Shown here piece by piece: positions 34,859 through 42,702 of a stretch of 64,000 bases of DNA. The translations under genes and the position numbers were made by a program. Origin of the DNA: Falsiroseomonas sp050563545 (lineage in GTDB: Bacteria; Pseudomonadota; Alphaproteobacteria; Acetobacterales; Acetobacteraceae); contig NZ_JBNXUM010000007.1 in assembly GCF_050563545.1 (NCBI RefSeq), forward strand, positions 62,001 to 126,000, written 5' to 3'. The notes below the pieces were generated by a model. That model ran no database searches. It saw only the letters and a program-made list of their open reading frames with translations, and was not told where the DNA came from. Within the stretch, counting starts at the first letter, position 1. Every line of letters begins with the position of its first letter.

Positions 34859-35616
34859 TGGGGGTCGCCATCGACCTGTCCGGCCGACGCGCGCTCGTCA
34901 CTGGCGCGGGAACGGACGGGATCGGGCGCGCCACGGCGATGCTGCTCGCGCGGGCCGGCGCGCGCGTCGCGGTGCATCACCTCGATGAGGGCGCGGCCGC
35001 CGCCGCGCTGGCGGCGGAGACCGGCGGCATCGCGCTGCAGGCGGACCTGTCCGACGTCGCAGCCGCCGCCGCACTGCCAGGCCGCGCGGCATCCGCGCTG
35101 GGCGGGCTCGACATCCTCGTCAGCAATGCCGGCGCGCTGCTGCGCAAGCCTCTCGCCCAGACCACGGATGCCGAGTTCGCGCGCATCCACGCCATCAACC
35201 TCGGCGCCGGCTTCGCTGTGGCCCGGGAAGCCGCGGCGCTGATGGGCGCGGGCGGGCGGATCGTCTTCACCTCCTCGGTCAACCAGTGGATGCCCAATCC
35301 CGGCCTCGTCGCTTACGGCTCGTCGAAGGCGGGGCTCGGCGGGCTGGCACGGCAGCTCGCGCTCGAACTCGCGCCGGCCGGCATCACGGTGAACGCCGTC
35401 GCCCCCGGCACGATCGAGACCGACCTCAACCGCGCCGCGCGGGAGGAACCGGGCTGGCGGGATCGGAAGCTCGCGCTGATCCCGGCCGGCCGCACCGGCC
35501 TGCCGGAGGATGTCGCCGGCGCAATCCTGTTCCTGTGCAGCGGCTTTGCGGACTATGTCACGGGCACGACGCTCGCCGTGGACGGCGGCCTGTCGCTGAT
35601 GGGGCAGCGCGCGTGA
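34858..35616 (+). CDS. Short-chain dehydrogenase/reductase
   Basis: A 252-residue SDR with the cofactor loop TGAGTDGIGRA, an NAG motif (SNAGALLRK), YGSSKAGLGG holding the catalytic Tyr and Lys, and the C-terminal VTGTTLAVDGGLSLM. Coupling to the peptide-binding protein gene (TGATG) and to the next hydrolase (GTGA) suggests it oxidises a product of substrate uptake. A GTG three nt upstream is a possible alternative start. Confidence 0.9.
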   Translation: MGVAIDLSGRRALVTGAGTDGIGRATAMLLARAGARVAVHHLDEGAAAAALAAETGGIALQADLSDVAAAAALPGRAASALGGLDILVSNAGALLRKPLAQTTDAEFARIHAINLGAGFAVAREAAALMGAGGRIVFTSSVNQWMPNPGLVAYGSSKAGLGGLARQLALELAPAGITVNAVAPGTIETDLNRAAREEPGWRDRKLALIPAGRTGLPEDVAGAILFLCSGFADYVTGTTLAVDGGLSLMGQRA

Positions 35617-36389
35617 CGTGGGAGGTGCATGCGCTGCGCTATGCCCAGGATGACGGGCGGCGCGCCTTCCAATGGTTCCTGGGCGGGTCTGGCGGCGACG
35701 CGCCGATGCCGATCGCCTACCACGCCTTCATCCTGCGCGGGCCGGACGGCATCGTCGTTATGGACACCGCAGCCGACGCGGCGCGCTGCGCGCGCTACGG
35801 CAAGGCGGGTTTCCGCGCGCTCGAGGAGGCGCTGGCCGTGCTCGGCACCGCACCGCGCGACGTCCGCATCGTGCTGCAGACGCATCTCCATTGGGACCAT
35901 GCCGGCCAGCCCGGCCTGTTCCCCGCCGCGACCTTCCACCTGCAGGCGCGCGAGATGGCGCATGTCACCGGCCCGGCCATGCGCCATGCCGTGCTGCGCG
36001 CGGGCTACGAAACCGAGGACATCGCCGCCGCGACGGCGCTGCTCCACGCCGGCCGCCTGGTGCTGCACAAGGGCGAGGTGCGGCTGGCCGAGGGCCTGAC
36101 GCTGCATCATGTCGGCGGCCACACCGACGGGCTGCAGGTCGTGCGGGTGCGCACGCGACGCGGCTGGATGTGCCTGGCGACCGACGCCGTCGCGCACCGC
36201 GTCAACCTCGATCGCCGCATCCCCTTCCCCGCCGTCTTCCATGTCGGCGATGCGCTGGACGCCTTCGACACCGTCCTGGCGCTGGCCGACGACCCCGCGC
36301 TGGTCATCCCCGGCCACGATCCCTGGGTGACGGAGGCGCACCCCGCCTCCGCCCCGGGTACGGCAGGTTGGCTCGCGCGGCTCGACTGA
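35613..36389 (+). CDS. Metallo-beta-lactamase-fold hydrolase
   Basis: A 258-residue MBL-fold enzyme with the motif HLHWDH (H91, H93, D95, H96) and later His residues in HHVGGHTDG and IPGHDPW. Members hydrolyse lactones, thioesters or similar bonds; closest in feel to N-acyl homoserine lactonase-like proteins, though the actual substrate is unknown. It starts with GTG at 35613, overlapping the SDR stop (GTGA), and is followed after 13 nt by the AtzG-like gene. Confidence 0.88.
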   Translation: MTWEVHALRYAQDDGRRAFQWFLGGSGGDAPMPIAYHAFILRGPDGIVVMDTAADAARCARYGKAGFRALEEALAVLGTAPRDVRIVLQTHLHWDHAGQPGLFPAATFHLQAREMAHVTGPAMRHAVLRAGYETEDIAAATALLHAGRLVLHKGEVRLAEGLTLHHVGGHTDGLQVVRVRTRRGWMCLATDAVAHRVNLDRRIPFPAVFHVGDALDAFDTVLALADDPALVIPGHDPWVTEAHPASAPGTAGWLARLD

Positions 36390-36402
36390 ACGGACACCGA
36401 CC

Positions 36403-36597
36403 ATGGCCGATCCAATTCCCGAACCCGTCTTCGACGCGCTGATGGCGCGCGCCGGCATCACGCTCGATCCGGAAGGCCGCGCGAGCGTGCTCGGCGCGTC
36501 CAGCCTCTTCATGGCGCTGATCGAGCGCCTGCACACGCCGGGCAGCGTCGCGGTCGAGCCCGCCCCCGTCTTCGCGCCGCGCCGGGACGGCAAATGA
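36403..36597 (+). CDS. AtzG-like small subunit (DUF4089 type)
   Basis: A 64-residue protein beginning MADPIPEPVFDALM and with ITLDPEGRASV, the pattern of AtzG-like proteins that bind and stabilise an AtzE-type amidase. The next gene is an amidase signature enzyme overlapping by 4 nt (ATGA), the expected pairing for a heterodimer. The assignment is from size, sequence pattern and context. Confidence 0.75.
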   Translation: MADPIPEPVFDALMARAGITLDPEGRASVLGASSLFMALIERLHTPGSVAVEPAPVFAPRRDGK

Positions 36598-37982
36598 CCG
36601 CGATCCCCGGCAGCCTGTCCGAGGCAGCGCGGCTGATCGCCGCGAAGGCGCTTTCGCCGGTCGAGTTGACCCGCGCCGCGCTGGCGCGCGCCGAGGCGCT
36701 GAACCCGCGCCTGCACGCCTTCCTCCGCATCACCGGCGACGTCGCGCTGCGCCAGGCGCAGGAGGCCGAGGCGCGCCAGATGACCGGCACGCTGCGCGGC
36801 GCGCTGGACGGCATCCCCGTCGCGCACAAGGACATCTACGAGACCGCGGGCATCCCGACCACGGCGAATTCGCGCATCCTGATCGACCACGTCCCGGCGC
36901 GCGACGCCGCGGCGGTCGCATCCTGGGCGACGGCGGGGGCGGTGATGATCGGCAAGCTCGCGACGCATGAATTCGCGAGCGGCGGCCCGTCCTTCGACCT
37001 GCCCTGGCCGCCGCCGCGCAATCCCTGGGACACGACGCGGTCCACCGCCGGCTCTTCCTCCGGCACGGGCGCTGCCGTGGCCGCGGGAATCATCCTAGGC
37101 GGCACGGGATCGGACACCGGCGGCTCCATCCGGCTGCCCGCGGCCTGGTGCGGCATCGCCGGGGTGAAGCCGACCTACGGCCTGTGCAGCCGCCGCGGCG
37201 TGTTGCCGCTGTCGCACAGCATGGACACGGTCGGGCCGATGGCCTGGACAGTGGAGGATTGCGCGATCCTTCTGCAGGCCATGGCGGGCCACGACGCGGA
37301 GGATCCGTCCTCCGCCGACCGCCCCACGCCCGACCTGCTGTCGGGCCTTCGCCACGGCGTGCGCGGCCTACGGATCGGCGTCGTCCGGCACTTCCACGAG
37401 GACGAGCTGCCGGCGAGCCCCGCGGTGCGCGCCGGCATCGAGCGACTGTTGGCGGTGCTGCGAGGCGAAGGCGCCGAGATCCGCGAGGTGACGCTGCCGC
37501 CGCTGCGCGAATTCCACGCCGCGGGCTGGGTGGCGCTGATGGCCGAGGCCCTGGCGATCCACCAGCCCTGGCTGCAGACCCGCTTCCGGGATTACGGCCG
37601 CATCCTGCGCGAACGCCTTTCCATCGCCGCGCTCATCACCGGCGCCGACTACGTCCAGGCGCAGCGCCGCCGGCGCGAACTCTGCGACGCCGTGGCGGCG
37701 GCGATGCGCGACTGCGACCTGCTGATCACCGCGGGCCAGCCGGCGGAGGCGCCGCCGATCGAGAGCCTCGGTACCTGGGCGACGCTGCAGGGGCCGAACC
37801 TGACCGTGCCGTTCAACTTGACGGGCCAGCCCGTCGTATCGGTCTGTACGGGCTACGGCGAGGGCGGGCTGCCCGTCGGCGCGCAGATCGTCGCGCGCCC
37901 CTTCGAGGACGCGCTGGCGCTGCGCGCGGGCCACGCCTTCGAATGCGCGACCGCCGGGGAGCGCCGGAGGCCGCCGATCTAG
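36594..37982 (+). CDS. Amidase signature enzyme (AtzE-like)
   Basis: A 462-residue amidase with the Ser-cisSer-Lys triad visible: K79 (VAHKDIYE), the Ser cluster in TAGSSSGTG (S154/S155) and nucleophile S178 (DTGGSIRLP). Full length matches the family. Paired with the AtzG-like protein, it is likely the second subunit of an AtzEG-type complex acting on amides or biuret-like compounds; which amide is unknown. It ends 34 nt before the convergent kdpC. Confidence 0.92.
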   Translation: MTAIPGSLSEAARLIAAKALSPVELTRAALARAEALNPRLHAFLRITGDVALRQAQEAEARQMTGTLRGALDGIPVAHKDIYETAGIPTTANSRILIDHVPARDAAAVASWATAGAVMIGKLATHEFASGGPSFDLPWPPPRNPWDTTRSTAGSSSGTGAAVAAGIILGGTGSDTGGSIRLPAAWCGIAGVKPTYGLCSRRGVLPLSHSMDTVGPMAWTVEDCAILLQAMAGHDAEDPSSADRPTPDLLSGLRHGVRGLRIGVVRHFHEDELPASPAVRAGIERLLAVLRGEGAEIREVTLPPLREFHAAGWVALMAEALAIHQPWLQTRFRDYGRILRERLSIAALITGADYVQAQRRRRELCDAVAAAMRDCDLLITAGQPAEAPPIESLGTWATLQGPNLTVPFNLTGQPVVSVCTGYGEGGLPVGAQIVARPFEDALALRAGHAFECATAGERRRPPI

Positions 37983-38016
37983 CCGGCGCGTCGCCGACCT
38001 GTCCTGCCGCACGCGA

Positions 38017-38604
38017 TCATCGCAACGCGTCGAGCGCGAGATTGAGGCGCAGGACGCTGACGCGCGTCTCGCCGAGCAGGTTGAACTCGCGATCCTCCGT
38101 GTGCTGCGCGACCAGCGCCGCGACGCGCGCCTCCGGCAGGCCCCGCTGGCGCGCGACCCGGGCCACCTGCCGCGCCGCATTCTCCGGGCTGATGTGCGGG
38201 TCGAGGCCAGAGGCCGAGGCGGTCGCGGCATCGGCGGGCAGCGTCGCGCTGCCGGAGGCCACGACGCGCGCCCTGACCGCCTCCAGCAACGCCGCGGAGG
38301 TCGGGCCGAGCTGGGAGGCTGCGGAGGACGCCGCGTTGTACGGAGCGGCCCTGGTTCCGCCGTCGTTGTCCGGATCGGCCTCGGTCGTCGCGGACGGACG
38401 CGGGTGGAAGTAGCGCGCCGAGGTGACGTTCTGGCCGATCAGGGAAGAGCCGATCACCCTGCCGTCCCGCTCGACCAGGCTGCCGCCGGCCTCGGTCGGG
38501 AGGACGAGGGTGGCCAGGCCCGTGAAGGCCAGCGGCACGGCAAGGCCGAGCAGCAGCGTGAACAGGGCGACGACGGCGATGGCCGGGCGGACGATGGCGG
38601 TCAT
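38017..38604 (-). CDS. kdpC: K+-transporting ATPase subunit KdpC
   Basis: KdpC is the single-span accessory subunit that couples KdpB to the KdpA channel. The 195-residue protein has one N-terminal helix (about residues 7-30) and the family blocks GSSLIGQNVTSARYFHPRPSA and GLDPHISPENA. It is the last gene of kdpFABC, 3 nt after kdpB. Together with kdpA and kdpB it forms the inducible high-affinity K+ pump. Confidence 0.96.
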   Translation of the reverse strand: MTAIVRPAIAVVALFTLLLGLAVPLAFTGLATLVLPTEAGGSLVERDGRVIGSSLIGQNVTSARYFHPRPSATTEADPDNDGGTRAAPYNAASSAASQLGPTSAALLEAVRARVVASGSATLPADAATASASGLDPHISPENAARQVARVARQRGLPEARVAALVAQHTEDREFNLLGETRVSVLRLNLALDALR

Positions 38605-38607
38605 GGG

Positions 38608-40677
38608 TCAGGCGAGCCCCAGGAAGGTGATGATCACGTCGATGATCTTGATGCCGAGGAATGGCGCGGCGATGCCGCCCAGCCCGTAGATCAGCAGGTT
38701 CCGGCGCAGCAGCGCCGACGCGCCCACCGGCACGTAGCGCACGCCGCGCAGCGCCAGCGGCACGAGCGCCACGATGATCAGGGCGTTGAAGATCACCGCC
38801 GACAGAATCGCGCTTTCCGGCGAGGCCAGCGCCATCACGTTCAGCGCCCCGAGTTCCGGGTAGGACGCCACGAAGATTGCCGGCAGGATGGCGAAGTACT
38901 TCGCAACGTCGTTGGCGATGGAGAAGGTGGTCAGCGCGCCGCGGGTGATCAGCAGCTGCTTGCCGATCTCCACGACCTCGATGAGCTTGGTGGGGTCGCT
39001 GTCGAGGTCCACCATGTTGCCGGCCTCGCGCGCCGCCTGCGTGCCCGTCTGCATCGCCAGCCCGACATCGGCCTGGGCCAGGGCCGGCGCATCGTTGGTG
39101 CCGTCGCCGGCCATGGCGACCAGCCGCCCCTCGGCCTGGGCCTTGCGAATGTAGGCGAGCTTGTCCTCGGGCGTGGCCTCCGCGATGAAGTCGTCCACGC
39201 CAGCCTCCGCGGCGATGGCGGCGGCGGTCAGGCGGTTGTCGCCGGTGACCATCACGGTGCGGATGCCCATGCGGCGCAGCGCGTCGAACCGGGCGCGCAT
39301 GCCGGTCTTGACGATGTCCTTCAGCTCGATCGCGCCGAGCAGGCGCCCGTCCTTCGCCACGGCGAGCGGGGTACCGCCGGCGCGGGCGATGCGGTCCACC
39401 GCCGCGCGAAGCTCGGCCGGCGAGTCGCCACCCACCGATCGCAGCAGGGCGTCCACCGCACCCTTGCGGTAGCTCCCCTGCGGCAGGTCGAGCCCGGAGA
39501 TGCGGGTCTGCGCAGAGAAAGGAACCGCGCGCGCGCCGACGGGCAGCGCCTTCGCCGCGATGCCGAAGCGATCGCGCGCGAAGCCGAGGATGGACCGGCC
39601 CTCCGGCGTCTCGTCGGCCAGGCTCGACAGCACGGCGGCCTCCGCGACCTCGCGCTCCGTCACGCCGGGCACGGGGACGAAGCCCGCCGCCTGGCGGTTG
39701 CCCAGCGTGATCGTGCCTGTCTTGTCGAGAAGCAGCACGTCCACGTCGCCGGCGGCCTCCACCGCGCGGCCGCTGGTTGCCAGCACGTTGAAGCGCACCA
39801 GCCGGTCCATGCCGGCGATGCCGATGGCCGACAGCAGGCCGCCGATCGTCGTCGGGATCAGCGTGACCAGCAGCGCCGCCAGCACGGCGACCGAAGGAGG
39901 CTGGCCATTCCAGCTCGCCAGGCCGACCAGCGACGCGACCGCGATCAGGAAGATGATCGTCATGCCGGCCAGCAGGATGTCGAGCGCGATCTCGTTCGGT
40001 GTCTTCTGCCGGTTCGCGCCCTCGACCAGGCGGATCATGCGGTCGAGAAAGGTCGAGCCCGGGGCGGCGGTGATCCGCACCACGATCCAGTCGGAGACGA
40101 CGAGCGTGCCGCCGGTGACGGCGCTGCGGTCGCCGCCGCTCTCGCGGATCACGGGCGCGGATTCGCCCGTGACCGCCGCCTCGTTCACACTGGCGATGCC
40201 ATCCGTTACCTCGCCGTCGGAGGGGATGAGGTCACCGGCCTCGACCAGCACCAGGTCGCCGGCGTGCAGCTCCGTCGCCGCGCGGGGCTGCCACAAGCTG
40301 CGGTCGTCGCCGCGCAGCAGCAGCTTCGCCTGCGTCTCCGTGCGTGCCCGGCGCAGGCTGTCGGCCTGGGCGCGGCCGCGTCCCTCCGCCACCGCCTCGG
40401 CGAAGGTGGCGAACAGCACCGTCAGCCAGAGCCAGAGCGCGATCCCGGCCTGGAACGTCCAGGGCTGCCCGAGCGCCAGGGCGCGCACGGCCAGGACCGC
40501 GACCAGGATCGCGACGACCTCCGTGACGAAGATCACGGGATTGCGCAGCAGGCGGCGGGGGTCGAGCTTCGCGACCGCGTCCACCGCGGCTCGGCGGAGG
40601 ATGGGGCCGGACAGCAGGGCGCCGCCGCGCGCCGCGCGGCGGGCCTGCCCGGCCGGAACGGGTACTGTCATGTCCAT
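38608..40677 (-). CDS. kdpB: K+-transporting ATPase ATP-binding subunit KdpB
   Basis: KdpB is the P-type ATPase subunit. The 689-residue protein has the phosphorylation motif DKTGTITLG with D318, the dephosphorylation loop TGES (residues 170-173), the MVTGDN element and GDGTNDAPAL hinge, and the membrane half with TLIPTTIGGLLSAIGIAG. All are intact. It lies 11 nt after kdpA. Confidence 0.98.
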   Translation of the reverse strand: MDMTVPVPAGQARRAARGGALLSGPILRRAAVDAVAKLDPRRLLRNPVIFVTEVVAILVAVLAVRALALGQPWTFQAGIALWLWLTVLFATFAEAVAEGRGRAQADSLRRARTETQAKLLLRGDDRSLWQPRAATELHAGDLVLVEAGDLIPSDGEVTDGIASVNEAAVTGESAPVIRESGGDRSAVTGGTLVVSDWIVVRITAAPGSTFLDRMIRLVEGANRQKTPNEIALDILLAGMTIIFLIAVASLVGLASWNGQPPSVAVLAALLVTLIPTTIGGLLSAIGIAGMDRLVRFNVLATSGRAVEAAGDVDVLLLDKTGTITLGNRQAAGFVPVPGVTEREVAEAAVLSSLADETPEGRSILGFARDRFGIAAKALPVGARAVPFSAQTRISGLDLPQGSYRKGAVDALLRSVGGDSPAELRAAVDRIARAGGTPLAVAKDGRLLGAIELKDIVKTGMRARFDALRRMGIRTVMVTGDNRLTAAAIAAEAGVDDFIAEATPEDKLAYIRKAQAEGRLVAMAGDGTNDAPALAQADVGLAMQTGTQAAREAGNMVDLDSDPTKLIEVVEIGKQLLITRGALTTFSIANDVAKYFAILPAIFVASYPELGALNVMALASPESAILSAVIFNALIIVALVPLALRGVRYVPVGASALLRRNLLIYGLGGIAAPFLGIKIIDVIITFLGLA

Positions 40678-40688
40678 GATGCGGGACC

Positions 40689-42386
40689 TCAGAAGGTCTT
40701 GCCGGCGGCTAGCACGAAGTGCTCGGCGACCGGGCCGAGGGCGAGGGCGGGCATGAACTGCAGCCCGCCGAGGATCAGGATCACGCCGGCGAGCAGCCCG
40801 GCGAAGAGCGGCCCATGCGTCGGGAAGGTGCCCGCCGAGGCCGCGAGCTTCGGCTTCGCCGCGATGCTGCCGGCGATCGCCATCATCGGCACGATGTAGG
40901 CGAAGCGGCCGAGCACCATGGCGATGCCGAGCGTGACGTTCATCCAGGGCGTGTCCGCGGTCAGCCCGCCGAAGGCCGAGCCGTTGTTCCCGGCCGCCGA
41001 GGAATAGGCGTAGAGCATCTCGGTCAGTCCGTGCGGCCCCTGTTCCTGGATCGACGCCGCCGCCACCGGCAGCACGACGGAGATCGCGGTGAAGCCGAGG
41101 ACCGCGGCCGGCAGCACCAGCACGGCGAGCATCGCGAGCTTGATCTCGCGCGCCTGCACCTTCTTGCCGAGGTATTCCGGCGTGCGCCCGACCATCAGCC
41201 CCGCCACGAAGACCGCGAGCAGCACGAAGACGATCATGCCGTAGAGGCCGGATCCGACGCCGCCCGGCAGCACCTCGCCGAGCTGGATCAGGAACAGCGG
41301 CACGAGGCCGCCGATCGGCGTGAAGCTGTCGAACATCGCATTCACCGCGCCGTTCGACGCGCCGGTGGTCGTCGCGGTGAACAGAGCGACGAGCGCCTGG
41401 CCGAAGCGAACCTCCTTGCCCTCCATGTTGCCGAGCGCGGGATCGACGCCGGCGGCAAGATGCAGCGGGTTGCCGCCGGCCTCGGCGGCGTAGACGATCG
41501 CGGTGCCGGCGACCACGAAGCCCAGCATCACCGCCAGCAGCGCCCAGCCCTGGCGGCGGTCGCGCACGACGTGCCCGAAGGTGAGCGCGAGCGCGAAGGG
41601 GATCACCTGGTGCGACCAGATCTGCAGCGCGGTCGCCAGCGCCGACGGACCCTCGAAGGGATGCGCCGAGTTCACGCCGAAGAACCCGCCGCCATTGGTG
41701 CCGAGATGCTTGATGGCGACCTGGAAGGCAACGGGACCGAGCGGGATGGTCTGCGTCGCGCCGTCCAGCGTCGTCGCCTCGACATGGGGCGCCAGCGTCT
41801 GCGGCATGCCCATCGCGACGAAGGCAAGCCCCACGGCCAGCGCCAGCGGCAACAGGACATAGAGGGTCAGCCGCACGAGATCGGCCCAGAAATTCCCGAG
41901 CTCCTTCAGCCCGCCGCCGGCGAAGGCCCGGCAGAGGGCGAGCGCCAGCGCCATGCCGGTCGCGGCGGAGAGGAAGTTCTGCACCGCCAACCCCGCCATC
42001 TGGCTGAGGTACGACATCGCGGCCTCGCCGCTATAGGCCTGCCAGTTCGTGTTGGTGACGAAGCTGATCGCGGTGTTGAAGGCGAGCCAGGGCGAAACGC
42101 CCTCGACGCCCTGCGGATTGAGCGGCAGCACGCCCTGCAGCCGGAGGATCGCATACAGGACGAGGAAGCCGGCCGCGTTGGCCGCCAGCATCGCGAGCGT
42201 ATAGGCCTTCCAGCCCATGCCGCGCGTCGGGCCGATGCCGCCGGCCGCGTAGATCGCGCGCTCGAGCGGCGCGAGGAAGCTGACGCGCCCGGCCGCCACA
42301 GCGGCAATATAGAGCGAGAGCGGGATGGCGGCCGCCAGGATGGCCGCGAGCACGAGCGCGATCTGCGCCCAGCCGTTCAGCGTCAT
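40689..42386 (-). CDS. kdpA: K+-transporting ATPase channel subunit KdpA
   Basis: KdpA is the K+-selective channel-like subunit. The 565-residue protein has all four pseudo-repeat selectivity filters: TNTNWQ, TNGGGFFG, TTTGASNGA and GNNGSAFGG. The N-terminus MTLNGWAQIALVL and length match the family. It starts 4 nt after kdpF. Confidence 0.98.
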   Translation of the reverse strand: MTLNGWAQIALVLAAILAAAIPLSLYIAAVAAGRVSFLAPLERAIYAAGGIGPTRGMGWKAYTLAMLAANAAGFLVLYAILRLQGVLPLNPQGVEGVSPWLAFNTAISFVTNTNWQAYSGEAAMSYLSQMAGLAVQNFLSAATGMALALALCRAFAGGGLKELGNFWADLVRLTLYVLLPLALAVGLAFVAMGMPQTLAPHVEATTLDGATQTIPLGPVAFQVAIKHLGTNGGGFFGVNSAHPFEGPSALATALQIWSHQVIPFALALTFGHVVRDRRQGWALLAVMLGFVVAGTAIVYAAEAGGNPLHLAAGVDPALGNMEGKEVRFGQALVALFTATTTGASNGAVNAMFDSFTPIGGLVPLFLIQLGEVLPGGVGSGLYGMIVFVLLAVFVAGLMVGRTPEYLGKKVQAREIKLAMLAVLVLPAAVLGFTAISVVLPVAAASIQEQGPHGLTEMLYAYSSAAGNNGSAFGGLTADTPWMNVTLGIAMVLGRFAYIVPMMAIAGSIAAKPKLAASAGTFPTHGPLFAGLLAGVILILGGLQFMPALALGPVAEHFVLAAGKTF

Positions 42387-42390
42387 GGGA

Positions 42391-42486
42391 TCAGAGACCC
42401 TCGGGGCGCAGCAGCGCCCACAGTAGGTAGAGCAGGAGGCCGGCGGTCACGACGCCGCCGAGAACGAGTTCGGCCACCGCGGTCAC
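42391..42486 (-). CDS. kdpF: KdpF small subunit
   Basis: KdpF is the small single-span peptide that stabilises KdpABC. The 31-residue ORF (VTAVAELVLGGVVTAG then LLLYLLWALLRPEGL) has one hydrophobic helix and the typical LLRPE-type tail. A GTG at 42486 overlaps the stop codon of the upstream 27-aa ORF (GTGA). It leads straight into kdpA with 4 nt between. Confidence 0.88.
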   Translation of the reverse strand: MTAVAELVLGGVVTAGLLLYLLWALLRPEGL

Positions 42487-42566
42487 ACCCGCTCGCAACC
42501 CGCCGCGTAGGCCGCCATCAGGCCGAACAGGCCGGCGCCCAGCGCCAGCAGGAGAATGTCGAGCAT
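42483..42566 (-). CDS. 27-residue small membrane peptide upstream of kdpF
   Basis: The peptide MLDILLLALGAGLFGLMAAY followed by AAGCERV is one hydrophobic helix with a short charged tail. GGGAG lies 7 nt before its ATG at 42566, and its TGA overlaps the kdpF GTG. I recall similar short peptides ahead of kdpF in other proteobacteria, but I cannot verify that here. It looks translated and coupled to kdpF; a role in Kdp assembly or control is a guess. Confidence 0.6.
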   Translation of the reverse strand: MLDILLLALGAGLFGLMAAYAAGCERV

Positions 42567-42611
42567 GCGTGGCTCCCGTCCGAAGGATCGGGGAGGGAGT
42601 AGGCCCGGGGC

Positions 42612-42665
42612 GCGTAAAGGCTCCATGCGGGATCCGGGCCGCCCGCATAAAGACGGTGTAAAGAC
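42612..42665. promoter_or_regulatory. Divergent kdp promoter region with phased TAAAG repeats
   Basis: Between the divergent kdpFABC and kdpDE genes (42567-42702) lie TAAAGG (42615-42620), TAAAGAC (42648-42654) and TAAAGAC (42659-42665). The spacings are 33 and 11 bp, i.e. whole helical turns, so the repeats face the same side of the DNA. Read on the minus strand they give TTTACA-N5-TTTATG, like the T-rich KdpE target of E. coli. They are candidate KdpE-binding sites for one or both operons. Confidence 0.55.
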
Positions 42666-42702
42666 ACGGGCGGCGGCGCGGCGAGGCTGCTATCGGAAGG
42701 GA

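Noticed and set aside
38101..40899. A 932-codon open frame on plus, antisense to kdpB
   Set aside because: KdpB is intact with DKTGT, TGES and GDGTNDAP motifs; the plus frame has no features.
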